Shown here: positions 46,601-58,267 of the stretch, in pieces | Layout: every line of letters starts with the position of its first letter | How positions within the stretch are numbered: the first letter of the stretch is position 1 | Assembly (NCBI GenBank): GCA_964017235.1 | Contig: OZ024933.1 | Coordinates: forward strand, 11,907,962 to 11,971,961 | Length of the DNA: 64,000 nt | Source of the DNA: Sabellastarte sp. h YS-2021 | Lineage: Eukaryota > Annelida > Polychaeta > Sabellida > Sabellidae | Direction: 5' to 3' | Notes under the pieces: generated by a model | Databases searched by the model: none | Told to the model about the DNA's origin: nothing | Seen by the model: the letters and a program-made list of their open reading frames with translations, nothing else | Position numbers and translations under genes: made by a program

Positions 46601-48089
46601 TGAAAGTAACGTGGCCTCAAAATGATGAAGCAGTGCAATGTGACTGTGGTATATTAAATGTTTGGAGAAGTCAAATGTGAGAGAGAGCCTTGGTATTTTC
46701 TTACTCTCTCTGATGGATGAGACATGAAAAGAGGAATATCAATCATAGAATGCTTGAAGGAAGCAGGAATAATGGAATTTAAGATCTTTGTAAAGTGAAT
46801 GATATATCAAGATCACACCATGACCTGACTACTTAAATCTGTAGATCTCCCATAACTGGGTAAAGAAAGCATGTTGTTTGAGTCCATAGTCCATGTTAGT
46901 GCCTTGTGTCACATTTTGTATTTATGACAGTAATCAGATTGATACCATCTTTTAGATGCGAGATGTTTGAGTGGGTGCCGATCTGAGTTGGAAATTACAA
47001 AATGTTATATCTATGATCATTCCTGTTTTCGGAGGGCCTAATACTGTCATAGTTGATCATCCTGCAATCCTGAATGGTTTTTGTTATGATACACTAGCTG
47101 GTCCACAATGGGTATCAGGGGTTTCATATGTAAAACGGTTTAAAAATGAACCCAAAGCAACAGCCACAGATTAAAACATTGATCATCCAACAGCCAGGGT
47201 CTTATTGGGCCTGCAGCGTTGTTACTTGTATGAGTCAAACCTATGCACAGGTGACAGCGTGTGCCAAACTTCCTAAAATCTAGGCTAGTGGGTACATTTG
47301 CATTTTACCTTGAAGTCAGTTTTTCCACTGGCCTAATATCATCATATTTCTTAGAAATAAACTCAAAGAAAGTTTATTATACTGACCTAAGGTAGATACC
47401 TAGGTCCACTGTACACCTCAACAGTTGGGTCTGTGGATCTCTCTCAACTGTCAGATATTCTATAATTAATCTTCAATACAGTAGTTGTGTTTCTTTTTAA
47501 ATATGGTGGTTCAACTGACAACTGCCCTTGCACTTCGTGAATATGCTTCCATTTTTTATTTCTCAGTGACAATGCTACCGTCCAAGTCTTTGTAGATTCA
47601 CAAAATTCCGTGAATTGTGATACCCCAAGAAATGCCGCGAATCACACCAATATTTGCATACATGTGTACTTTAATGCCACAATAAAACAGGTTACAACAG
47701 AGTACCATCTTAATCTAAGATAGCTGGCACATTTGACATTAAGGGTATCTCAATTCATCACTAAGCATGAGAAATTGACTTATATTTATGCTACACCAAC
47801 TCTAGATCTTCGTTTTATCATTAGTTTGAATCTGTTTTAGAATAAACTTGAAAGGATATGGTAAGATAATATATTTAGTGAACAATAGCTACCTTACTTT
47901 AATCGGGAAGATGGTTCAGCCACTGACCTTGAAGACTGTGGGTGTTTTAGTAATTCTTCAGGCACTATCTTCTGCTTATCCTTGCACCTTCCCTTTATAT
48001 TAAGGCTCCCACATTTCTTTCAGTTATATCTTTATAGTTTGATATATTTATCTCTTAGATGGGGGTTATTTGACAATTTGTTCTTTCAG
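40632..48089. other. Long receptor intron, mostly unassigned AT-rich DNA
   Basis: No domain-bearing ORF in 7.4 kb. Possible but unsupported extra exons follow acceptors at 40776, 40934 and 43230. A family-B SINE trace is at 47180-47260. Repeat-like GC-richer patches occur at 43.5-43.7, 44.2-45.0 and 46.03-46.14 kb, without recognised ends. Confidence 0.45.
47180..47265 (-). mobile_element. SINE family B fragment
   Basis: CCAACAGCCAGGGTCTTATTGGG followed by GTTGTTACTTGTATGAGTCAAA resembles the reverse of the body at 16140-16190 and the copy at 62568-62615. Confidence 0.5.
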
Positions 48090-48120
48090 TGGAAAACAAT
48101 TATGAGCAGTCTCTTTATTG
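48090..48120 (+). CDS. Candidate receptor micro-exon (NNYEQSLY)
   Basis: Acceptor GTTCTTTCAG before 48090 and a GTGTAC donor at 48121 bound 31 nt. Read in phase 1 it gives ENNYEQSLY and leaves two bases (phase 2), exactly the phase needed by the candidate last exon at 53696. The sequence has two tyrosines, like the rest of the tail. Evidence is limited to phase, splice signals and composition, and the donor is weak. Confidence 0.4.
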
Positions 48121-50045
48121 GTGTACTATTTGGAGTTTACAATATTGTACACTAAAGAAGGTACAATTTTCAGTAGGGGTGCATCATGTGCTCCCAGGTC
48201 AATTTTACAAATTTATTTAGTTATTGGTGTTTTGCCTACCGTTTAATAATGTTGTGCAAGCTCAATGAATTTTACATATAGTTATTTAATAATGTTGGAA
48301 ATAGTAACAATGACACATTTGATAAGTATTTTTTTGCAATTCTGGTTGTTGCAATTGCAACACAAGAAACTGAATACAGTTGCATTGTACACACAGCAGT
48401 AAACATGTATTTTAGTAACTTATAACATACGTATGTGTAAGCTGGCCACAAGTAAGTAATGTCACCATAGTATAACTATGTTGGTATGCAGCTGTAGATT
48501 TATAATTAACAACACGAACATACCAGTAAAGAAATTATTTTATTCACAGCAGAGTAGGCTTTTAGTTAACTTACTATCATCCCTAATCTCCTCTTTCTCT
48601 TGAGCCCTGACACTGCTTTCCATGCCTTCAACACAGTTAAAATATTTGCTTCCTAAAGCTCAAATCACACAAAAAAGACTACACTACAGAAAAGTTGGTG
48701 GTAGACAAAGAAATGACTATTTTTTAACAGTGATAGAACTTGGGCAGGAAAATGGGTCACATGGTCTGCCCTAAAGATTTGTCATATTAATGGTACAATT
48801 TAAGCTGAACGTCTGTATGATTTCATGTCAGTAACAGGAAGATTGTGAAGGTAATTGTAACAATGATCTATCCTAATGGTAAGGCTGTGGGTGGATGAGG
48901 AAGACTGTGATAAGACCGTTGACCACCTATGAAGACCAATTGAGAGTTATGCTGCCCCCCATGATGATTATATACCCTTTGTCACTAGCAAGTGTAACAT
49001 GATAGATCTTCAGAAATTGTTCTTCGAATTATGGCCACTGATATAAAGACAGATGACAACATCACTACAGATATGCTACAGACTTGGGTGATTCACTACA
49101 GAAGGGGGCAACAACAGAAATTAGAGTGGTGACTGACCACAAAAGTTTCAAATTTCAAAAAAAAAATTCACTCTGATAGGAACAGTGTCAATGGAAAACG
49201 GAGATGAAAGTAGGACTGACATGGACTTAAGCAGGTTAGAGTATAGGAGATAAAGACTTATAAGCCACTAGTAATTATGATCAAAAATGTTCCTGGTGGG
49301 ACTTCAGCATCCTCATGTATGATTAACTAGTCTTTTATGGCAAGGTAGATTGGACTGTCACAAGCAAGTAGAATAATTTTGTCTAGAATGTAAAATGAAA
49401 TATGACAATCCATTGTAGAGTAATGATTTTGTTATACTTGGCTTATAAATAATGTTAATAAAATGTTCCAGTTAAACAAAAAGAGACAAAAATTATAAAT
49501 AAAATTTCATAACTTCTGTATGTGTACAAGCTATGTAACGACGTAACATGATACAGAAATCAACTGTTGGTATGGTCATAGCTTGGTCTTAGCCAAGTTA
49601 CCCCTTGTGAAATCCATTTAAGGTCAAAAGGTTCCATCTTAAGCTTATGTCATAGCTAGTGGTACCATATTTCCGATTTTGACAGACTCTTGAAGATCGT
49701 CAAGGCCCCTCATTTGCCTGGCTGTTAGTGAGCTTGGCATCTGACACAAAAAATGGACTAAATGTCAATGCATCATTGTATATCCCCATAGCAAACATAA
49801 AAAATTGGAGAAAAGGGGCAAACAAAATTACGTCAACTCAAGTAACAAAGCCAGTGGTGTGAGAAAACAGACAAATGTGAAAGCACCTTTAGGTTACAAT
49901 GACATCACAAGCATAAACCATAGCCAAACGTCAGACAGTGCAGTAGTGTAGAGAACACTGGTCACGCAATGTAGCCCTTTTATTGCCAGTCAAAACATTG
50001 ATGCAGACAGTCTAAAAGTCAATAACCAGGACGACTCTGACACAG
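48121..50045. other. Receptor intron between the last two candidate exons, left part
   Basis: No clear genes. A patch at 49580-49740 with GCTTGGTCTTAGCCAAG and CCTTGTGAAATCCATTTAAG resembles the foldback family clustered at 57.7-62.0 kb. Confidence 0.45.
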
Positions 50046-50055
50046 AAGTAGTACA

Positions 50056-50293
50056 TTTATTTATTTATTTGGGGTTTTATATCACTTTCAACACTGCACA
50101 GGTCATATCATGACGGGTAGTTGGAAGGGCAGAGGAAACCAGTACATACAGTTCCTCAGGGTTCTGTTCTGTAAACTGCCGACCAACAGCAAACAACTAC
50201 CAGCTTTCCCACTTAAGGTTTTCCTAGAAACCGATCTACACCCTCAGAGGTGGGAGTCGAGAGTGTTACCACTTTGCCACTGTGGCCCCTCAC
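50056..50293 (-). mobile_element. tRNA-derived SINE, family A, full copy
   Basis: Same structure as 27418-27655. Flanked by AAGTAGTACA at 50046-50055 and 50294-50303, a 10-bp target duplication. It probably inserted into the upstream part of the DIRS element. Confidence 0.9.
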
Positions 50294-50689
50294 AAGTAGT
50301 ACAAGCCCCTCACTAGGCTAGCCATAAACTCCAACGCACGTCTACACAAGTCACTGAAATGTTGGGTCCCAAGGCGGGGAAGTCAGTCAGTGCATAACTG
50401 GGGACAGCTCAGATATTAAACTTCTTAAGATACCTGTCATACTAACCCGAATTGCCTCTTAACACAAGGGGTAGGAGATTAATGGCAAAATTCATTTGTT
50501 ACAACTTTCAGATGACAAATACAGCCTGGCTATTCATAACAAAACCCAGAAACAGGCATTATTGCGGCAAGCTAAAGATAGCACCACTTTTAAAAAATGG
50601 CAATACAGGGTCCTTTCAATTAGCCACCCATTAGTCCCCTTCATATTTCACCCTTTATGGAAAAACTGGGGTCTCAAAACAGATGTGTC

Positions 50690-51250
50690 ATAATTGATTA
50701 AAGCTTTCCTAAGGGTCATCCAGTCAACTTCAACATTTCAAAGGACATCTATCTGAGAACCCCATTTCTGTTAACTCTCCCTTATATTGATCATATTACG
50801 GCCAAAGTCATGCACGGTTTCACATTTATACAATGTCAACATCACTAGGGTTGTTTGGCATGTCAAAATTGACCCCAGGGACTATTATTTGCTAGGTCTA
50901 AAGTATCAAAATTACTTCATTGACACCTGCCTGTGGTTTAGATATCATTATGTAAGCACCATTTTTTAGCATATCAGCGATGCTGTGCATCACATGATGA
51001 CGCCACGCAACTATGACTTCATAAACTATGTAGATGATGTAAAAGGGTTCGAACTTCAATCAAAAAGCAATGCTGCATTTCAGTACATCCAGGAATACTC
51101 AAAAAGCTGAGTTTTTCTCTTAATGCAAAGAAAATTGTAAAGCCACAAACCAAGGCCTCCTGTTTGGGAGTTGAAGTTGTCACTGTTAACTTCACTGTTG
51201 CAGTTCCCCCAGGAAAATTGGAAAAGATCACAGAAATCTGTTACATCTGG
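50690..51250 (+). pseudogene. DIRS reverse transcriptase
   Basis: DPRDYYLLGLKYQNYFIDTC (50870-50930) matches the core segment before the catalytic box. FINYVDDVKGFE near 51025 is the Y-x-D-D box, and ASCLGVEVVTVNFTVAVPPG (51155-51215) is the following conserved strand, with KLEKITEI after it. Segments lie in more than one frame. Confidence 0.75.
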
Positions 51251-51599
51251 GTAGACAGAAAGAAATAAACTAAAATGAAGTACAATCACTATTGGGAGCA
51301 CTCCTGTACATTAGCAAATGTGTCAAACATGCAATAAGCTTTTCAATAGAATGTTAATTGTCCTGAGCGACAATTATAATAACACTATCATCATTCTCTC
51401 ATCTGTTTTTCACAAGACTTAAACTGATTTGTTAAATTTCTTCAAGCATTTAACGGGAAAGCCTTTTTTGTCCATACCCCCAATGCTGGTGAAATGCAGT
51501 TAGAAGTATGCCTGCAAGGCTTAGGTGCTTGCTTCTTTAATCACATCTATACAATGCAAATAGCATTAGGATACAATACAAATAGCATTACTCACCTAG

Positions 51600-51855
51600 T
51601 GGTCCAAAAATCTTGGTAGCATTGAGAGTGTGGGGACCAGCCTGGCAGGGCAAGAACTTGCTGGTCCACTGTGATAATCAGGCAGTGGTGGCCATTTTGT
51701 ATTCGGGTGCCACCAGGGATCTCGCATTGGCTGCCATAGCCAGAAATATATTTATGGAATCGGCAAAATGTGAAATCAACTTAAATGTTATCCACATTCT
51801 AGGAAAATACAAACCCCATAGCAGATCTGCTCTCACATTGGTACATAACAAATAA
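51600..51855 (+). pseudogene. DIRS RNase H
   Basis: VALRVWGPAWQGKNLLVHCD includes the catalytic Asp in the strand LLVHCDNQAVV. ARNIFMESAKCEINLNVIHI resembles the conserved late segment. The usual A-D-x-L-S-R end is degraded to SRSALT. Confidence 0.75.
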
Positions 51856-51934
51856 TGCAAACATTAAACTAGCCAAATTTCTGCCTCTTCCTAAATGGGT
51901 GAAGGTTCCCAGTAATATTCTCGATATTGATTGG

Positions 51935-52890
51935 TGTATATAAATTCAGGTGTTACTGGGGCCATCCACACATTCAATCGTCAACCCAAGCAGCTTATGC
52001 CAGACTTTTTAGGTCTTTCCTAGCTTATACCATTGTCATGAATTTCAATATCACATGTTCCCCTGTCTCTGTGGTGTTGTTGCTCTCATTTCTGGAATTT
52101 TGGGTTCAAAAACATACCTCTCATTCAGGAATAGCAAATTGCCTTCAGCAATCAAGGCACCACTATTCCTTTATGGCATATCAGTACAGGCCTTGAATGA
52201 CCATAAAACAACCTACTATCAGGAAGCCCTCATAATGGATAAACCTTTCAAAGTCAAAATTAATTCCATTATTGATTTTCCATTGCTTAGCTAAATGTGA
52301 CACCCTATACATGGGACAGGTGTGCCTACCTGCTCCCCTTTTTCTCATTTCTGTGCATCCCAAACTAGTTCCTAACCTAGCATCCTCATATTCACCTGTA
52401 AGATAATATGCAAGAGCAGATATAATTTGGGGGCCACCAGGGCTACATTTTTTTTAAGGTGGTCTAACACAATGCAGGCCTAAAATGAAGTTAGAATTAT
52501 TAAACTTCCTCAACTATCATTCTCCCCTTTATACCCAGTTAATGCTACAAGAAAATTGCTGAAATTTGCACCAAGCACATCAGATTCACCATTATTTCAA
52601 ATTAAATCCAAATCACAGTGGCTCCCTCTAACGGATACACAACTATGAAAACACCTAAAGTAGACCATGCTAAATTTAAATATGTCCCAAGCGGGGATTT
52701 CATAGTTTCAGAAGGTTAGGGGCCACTTTTTGATTCAATGAGAACATCCCCATGAAAAGTATAAAAAGTCATGGTGCTTGGACCTCCAATTCAGTCTGGT
52801 GGTATATCACTCAAGACCACAACACGTCAGAACTGGTAGCTAGGGCTTTTCAGGCGGCCCTTTCCCGCACTACCTTCTAGCTGGGGTTGG
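51935..52890 (+). pseudogene. DIRS tyrosine recombinase
   Basis: STQAAYARLFRSFLAYTIVM near 51975 is the core-binding (SAM-like) N-domain of phage-type recombinases. LNDHKTTYYQEALIMDKPFK follows in another frame, with a later trace PKLVPNLAS (near 52360), then GAWTSNSVWWYI at about 52775-52805. That last stretch corresponds to the C-terminal W-x-S...Y region carrying the catalytic Tyr. Stops and frame changes are numerous, so the call rests on these scattered motifs and the position after RNase H. Confidence 0.6.
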
Positions 52891-53695
52891 GTAGTACCAC
52901 CCAAATGGTGTAAACCGACTACTGCACAGATATACAGTCATCTGGGGTCACCTCCCCTTTTGTTAACATGATAAAAATATGTTTAAATGCACTTTTACAA
53001 AATCATTACAAATATTCCCAACTTGGGTATTCTTAATGTCTACACAAGGTCAAACTCAAACCAGGGCACTAACTACATAATTAACATAGTATCTAGAAGA
53101 TTTGGAAAGACTTGGTTGTGTGTTTGAAGATAAAATAAAAACTATGCAGTTTAATCAACTATGCTTTGAAGATAAATAGCGTAAAGCCATGAATAAGTGG
53201 TGTTATTAAATTTCACTACATGTGACATGTTGTTCTCGTGATTTTCTTTCACTAGTTAGAGGAATGGATTAGTTCAATAGTACAACACATCCTTCCTACT
53301 GATTTGAATGTTACAGAAAAGCTAGAGGCCAGCTTCAAATAAAGAGTTTGTCTTACAACTTTTGTCTTAAATATTTGGAAAAAATGGTCTCAGACTTTAT
53401 GAATTTCAACAATGGTCTAAGGGTCAGCTTTGGGCTTAGCCACTGGCTCAGATGTTGAGTCTGGTACCTAAGCTTGCTTCAGTTTTGTAAACAAGGGCTC
53501 ATTTATGGCTGCTGTAATTCTTTCACTATGTAGACATTTCATGTAGATGAAAATATGGTACGTATGTAAAAACCTCTCAAGTGCAGTTTGACTGAATGTT
53601 TGAATTGGTTTTGAAAATAAAATATTTTTATTCAATTTTTTGTAGTGTAAATAGTTTAGAAACAACAAAACATGGTCTTGCCTTGTTATTTACAG

Positions 53696-53762
53696 GAATG
53701 GGAGTGTAATACATCCTTTTGAAGATTATGAAAGACTCCATCCATCACTGCTGATCACTTGA
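53696..53762 (+). CDS. Candidate last coding exon of the receptor (DYERL, stop)
   Basis: Acceptor TTATTTACAG before 53696. Entered in phase 2, the exon reads NGSVIHPFEDYERLHPSLL and ends at TGA 53760-53762. The DYERL motif (Y-x-x-L, with acidic residues before it) is typical of immune-receptor tails. In phase 1 it would stop after four codons, so it depends on the 31-nt exon upstream. No canonical AATAAA lies close downstream, so the 3' UTR is not defined. Confidence 0.42.
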
Positions 53763-53978
53763 ATCACCACATCAATATAGCTCTGTTAACACTTTGATCA
53801 AAGTTTATATGTATAAAGTTGTAATATTGGTGGACAAAAATAATTTATTTTTGGAAAAGAAGAAATAATTTATTTGTGATTTATATTCATCAGAATAATT
53901 GCCACTTTAAGTGGCACACTTTTTATTGCTCCGTTCTAGTTTTATAGTGTATTCTTGTTTCAAGATATTCATGGTTAT

Positions 53979-54205
53979 TGGTTGACCATTGACCTGACTC
54001 TCATTGTCACACTCGCCTCCCACTTCCGAGTTCCGCGGTTCAAACCCTGAACCCTATGTGGGAAAGTTGGTAGTTGCTTACAGATGGTCTGCAGTTCACA
54101 GTACAGAACCTTGACCAACTATATGTACTGGTTTCCTCTGCCCATAAAACTACTCATAGAGGTATGACCTATACAGTGTTGACGTTAACATCCAAATAAA
54201 CTTAA
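53979..54205 (+). mobile_element. tRNA-derived SINE, family A, plus-strand copy
   Basis: ACACTCGCCTCCCACTTCCG and GCGGTTCAAACCC (B box) are followed by GTGGGAAAGTTGGTAGTTGC and CATCCAAATAAA, the reverse of the order in the other copies. The head is diverged and the body shortened. Confidence 0.8.
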
Positions 54206-54489
54206 ATGTAACTCTGCAGTTATTGACTTTTTAACTGGTGGTTCATGTGTATAGCCCGCTAAAAGATCACTGTGTAGACTTTTAATATGCCACTTTTTGA
54301 TTTGGAATCGGTATTGAACAATATTTATTGAACTATTGAATACTGACAATAATGACAAAGGTATTTAAGTGTACTGTCTTTGTGAGTCAACATAAGCCGC
54401 TAGTGGGAGCCAAATGTCAAGAGAAAGGTTTAAATTATTTTGTGAATAAAAATGTACTTATTTAGATAAAGGTAGCATCCTGATGAGAT

Positions 54490-54730
54490 TCGTGTGTCCC
54501 CCTCTCTTGTCTCCTTCAGAAAACGCCTCAAAACCTACCTTTACACCAAGACATACCCTCCTTGGTCTTACCGCTGACATTCTCTGTGGTGCTTGTCCTC
54601 TTTTCTGTCCCTAGATATTGAAATTGGTTGACTGTTTTTGTTCTGTTGCACCTTAGAGTCCCCTTTGAATAGGGGAGATTAAGTGCTATAACAGTCCAAT
54701 TAGAATTAGAATCAATAATTCTGTGAACAG
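54490..54730 (+). mobile_element. LINE 3' end fragment, family C
   Basis: SSFRKRLKTYLYTKTYPPWS is typical of the last residues of CR1/L2-type LINE ORF2. The 3' UTR follows, with AAGTGCTATAACAGTCCAAT at its end. It matches the minus-strand fragment at 40193-40312. Confidence 0.7.
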
Positions 54731-54874
54731 TGATATTTTTCTGCATTTAGTTCTGTAAATTCAAGTCTAACTGCAATTGAGGGATGTATTGAGCAGACTG
54801 AACATAAATTACACCAGGGCACAGCTTTGAGATCTTAAGGCATGGTCAGGTATGTTCAAGTTGCAATCAATGGT

Positions 54875-55104
54875 TTATTTATTTATTTGGGGCTTTACAT
54901 CGCTTTCAACACTGACCATATCATGATGGGTAGTTGGAAGTGGAGAGGAAACCAGTACATACAGTTGGTCAAGGTTCTGTACTGTAAACTGCCGACCAAT
55001 GGCAAGCAACTACCAGCTTTCCCACTTGAGGCCGGGTCGGGAACTGAACTGCAGCCTCAGAGGTGGGAGGCAAGAATGTTACCACTCTGCCACCGTGGCC
55101 CCTG
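54875..55104 (-). mobile_element. tRNA-derived SINE, family A
   Basis: TTTATTTATTTGGGGCTTTA start, GCAAGCAACTACCAGCTTTC middle and TTACCACTCTGCCACCGTGG end, as in the 27418 copy. CAATGG on both sides hints at a short target duplication. Confidence 0.88.
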
Positions 55105-57704
55105 CAAATGCAATGGTAGTGAACAAATCAGGGTTAAATGTAGATACCCTGGCCACAGAATTATCTTTTAGCATTGTCATCGAAAAACAGAGTAAGTAAT
55201 GATAATCTTAGTGCTTTTCAATGGATGGGAGGTTTTACTTTTCATAGAAGAACAAAGTACCAAAATAGAAAATACTATGTTAGACTATTTTGTAGATATA
55301 ATGAACGGCGCCCAAGATTCTGGGTGTACCTCTACACATGGTGTTCCTTTGTCATAGGGAGGAAATATAATGTTATCAATATAATTTATTGCATTGCTTA
55401 CTGTTATATTTCTCCTGTATAAGGTGACCTCTTCCTTGATCATGTGTATTTCAAATATCTTTAAATGTGTTGAAGCACACATAAAATCTAAATACGCAAT
55501 AGTGACTGTATACAAATATTAGAATAGCATAGTGTATGTAATGAAATATTATTCCCCAATTGGGTTTTCTTGTCTAAAAAGTGGCTCTTTTGACCCATTT
55601 TTACACTATTGCACATACAGCAAAATTATCGTATTATATGCCAAAAAAATGCTTTATTTGACATAATTATTCAACATATTTTTGTATGTTATCGATGTTT
55701 AACATTATAAGTCTTAAACAATCATTTAATAACAAGGAATTACTGTAATAGTTACTATCCGTAGATTTGTTTTAGTTTTCAGGAGTTTATTTAATGGGTG
55801 AACTGATTTCTTGCGACACAGTAAGTAAGTGTTACACAACAAACAAAGACTCTTCAGTTGAAAACCCGTGTGTGAAATCCGTTTGAGACTAAAGGCCCAG
55901 ATTTTTTACTGTGACTAGGAAATCTAAGACCCTTTATAAGACAGGTCCCTGATTATTCAATAAAAAATCTTAGTCTTGTCAAAAGGCTCAGATTTGAGAC
56001 TCTGGTCGGGAAAGTCTAAGACCCTAATTATTCAATTAAAAATCTACATGAATAAGTTGAGAAAGTTGCGCTGTTTCACGACTGTGTATTACAATCAAAA
56101 GCCAACTAAATGTACTAGCTTGAACAGATCCCATGACAAGGCTATTGTCAGTTAGTTGAATCTGGGTTTCCTGTCGGCTTTAACAGAAACTTTCCACATA
56201 AAAGTATTAAAATCACATATCAACAGTTGAATGTCCTCCAATTCCCTGAATTGTGTTTGTCTTTTTTTGCATTTTGTAGCATTAAATTCTGCACGTATTA
56301 TGATAATTATTATATAGACTTGTATTTCATATGTTGTATTTAGACACAGAGACAATCAAAGTACTTTCTGAAGGGGATGAGGGGGTGGGGGCATAGGTTG
56401 TTTGGGACAGGGGAGGTGTGCAAGGATCACTTTGTGCTGGGATATTTCGTAATGGGAAAGACCAGATAAATTCCCATAGTAGAAAAACTCCAACATGGTG
56501 TTGCACAATATATATATTACTCACATATTAAATTCATTGCATTCAAAGTATAAAATTTGATTTTGTGAAGTGGTGCACAACTTAAGTACCATATTGAATA
56601 CGCTTCATGTGCAATGAATTCATACAATGCTCTAGAATGTTTACGTGACCTCTGCTTGTCAGTAAAATGTAACCTGATTGTCTATAGCTTATAATAACAC
56701 TTTATGTCAACTTACAAGATTTCTTATGGTGTATAAATTCAGTATTGCCATTTTTTGTGAATGGATTTTGATATTAACTTTACTGTCCCATCAACTAGTA
56801 CTGTTATCTGTAGTAATTCAGCGTGTATTTTATTCAAAGATAAACCCTTTAATTATTATTTCCTCGGCTGGCGGATCTTGATGACTTGCATTAAAAAAGC
56901 GGGAAAAATCAATTTATAACTTTGGGAAATTTATTTTAAAAGCGGAAAAAAACAAGAAAAATAAATCCATGGACAGACATAAAATAGAAATGACATCATG
57001 TCGTGGTTTTTCAAATACTTCCTTGAACATATTACACTTTTCCCGGTTCTTTGAATGATATATACAGATATGTGGACAACATAATTCTTACTGAACGAAA
57101 GGATCCAAGGATAAACTTATGTAACAGGTAACTTATAATATTTTACATGAATTATACTATTTTAACAGCTATTAGTGATACAAACTCCTACTAAATAATG
57201 TTGTTTGTTGATGTTATTTTTATTCCTTGGGGAAAAAGTTTTGATGTCAGTATATACTTTAGAACTGGAAATTTATTCAAGGCTTAACTTCAGCTATTTT
57301 AGCAAATAAATTTGGAAAGTGAAGCATAATGCAAAATGAAATATGACATCTCTATATTTTTTTAAGTTCAAAGTAGCCAAGAGTCGAAATTAATTCTAGT
57401 TAATGTCTTAAAAATGGGAATTTGTGAGATTTTCTTCCAGCTAATATTTCTCCTATACAGTTTGTCTGCGAAAATTCTAGCCATATACGAGTTGACCGCT
57501 CATCTCAATGAAACAGCATCATTTAAATAACCTGGAATAAGCCTCTATCATATCTGTAAATTTATTTGCATGTCTAAAATATGTAAACTTTTCTACGTTG
57601 TTAATTAATCGTTAGTGAAAATAATTGAGTGTGTTTGAATATATAGGAAAAACACATTTTTTCTGACAAAAATATTTAGAGAATATATCTTGTGTAGGTC
57701 TTAT
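55105..57704. other. Intergenic, unassigned
   Basis: No coding signal. 55870-56040 has two partial blocks (GAGACTAAAGGCCCAGATTT, TTGTCAAAAGGCTCAGATTT) related to the foldback family of the next region. Confidence 0.45.
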
Positions 57705-57898
57705 CCTGGAGTTAAAGTTAAGTTTTTTGTCTTAAAATGAGGCTATGGTCTATTGTAGTCTATGGTCTTACAATAAGAGGCTTTTAAAAAGCCGCTAAGT
57801 CTAGGCATTGGCTAGGTCTACCCGAGAGTGGGCTTAACTTTTGCAAACAGAGACTTAAAAATATGACCGCTATATATTTTTCTCACTTCTCACTCCTA
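57705..57898. mobile_element. Foldback family fragment (left half)
   Basis: GTTAAAGTTAAG...CGCTAAGTCTAGG...GGCTTAACTTTTGCAAACAG parallels 61390-61560. It is truncated where the next hairpin element starts. Confidence 0.6.
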
Positions 57899-57909
57899 TA
57901 GGAATTTGG

Positions 57910-58267
57910 GGGAGCTGGTTTCATGAAGCCTCCTTAAATTGAAGGTTTTCCTTGAATTTCTCCCCGCTTTAAAAAATCTCAGTTTCACAAAGTCTCCTCC
58001 CTTCAAGGAGACATTGAAAACTCCCTTAAATATCAAGGAAGCTAAGGAGCTACCTTAATTTTTAAGGAAGTGTCCTTCAAAGAATCTTTAATAGCTTTAA
58101 TGAACATTTGCTCCCTGCTTAAGTTTCAAGGAAGACCTTTGTCAGGGAGAGTTAAAGGAGGCTTGGTTAATCTTAAATTTAAGGTGGCTTTCCCAGGGGA
58201 AAAATAATAACCTTCCATTACTAAAGTAAGTCCTTTCCAAAAAGGAGGCTTCATGAAACCGGTCCCA
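57910..58267. mobile_element. Foldback/MITE with CTGGTTTCATGAAGCCTCCTT ends
   Basis: GCTGGTTTCATGAAGCCTCC at 57915 is inverted as GGAGGCTTCATGAAACCGG at about 58244-58262. The interior consists of CTCCTTAA/TTAAGGAG blocks that can fold on each other. Confidence 0.82.

Larger units (their letters stand above)
50440..52930 (+). mobile_element. DIRS-like tyrosine-recombinase retroelement, decayed
   Basis: Reverse transcriptase, RNase H and tyrosine recombinase remains occur in DIRS order on the plus strand. DIRS elements lack LTRs and integrate with a tyrosine recombinase instead of a DDE integrase. Terminal repeats and the gag ORF were not identified. Frameshifts and stops are frequent. Confidence 0.72.
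1817..53762 (+). other. Gene locus: Ig-superfamily membrane receptor with multi-tyrosine tail (12 exons recognised, first exon missing)
   Basis: Twelve exons, each bounded by an AG acceptor and a GT donor, join in one open frame. Introns are phase 1 throughout, except the last, which is phase 2. Order: end of signal peptide plus IgV-like domain, two single-exon Ig domains, one two-exon Ig domain, a Cys-poor Ig-like domain, a transmembrane exon, then five short cytoplasmic exons with tyrosine motifs. The exons found encode about 719 residues. Phase-1 Ig exons are the known pattern in animal cell-adhesion and immune receptors. The start exon must lie upstream of 1817, possibly outside the window. 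Introns 1 (10 kb) and 7 (20 kb) are packed with transposons. The ligand and the orthologue are not recognisable by eye; extra small phase-1 exons between 40.6 and 48 kb could have been missed. Confidence 0.8.

Noticed and set aside
46971..47174. Plus-strand ORF of 67 codons
   Set aside because: No recognisable domain, no splice context, and it runs into repeat sequence.
53254..53341. Possible exon reading LEEWISSIVQHILPTDLNVT to a stop
   Set aside because: A plausible acceptor precedes it, but it needs phase 0, which no upstream exon supplies, and it has no family signature.
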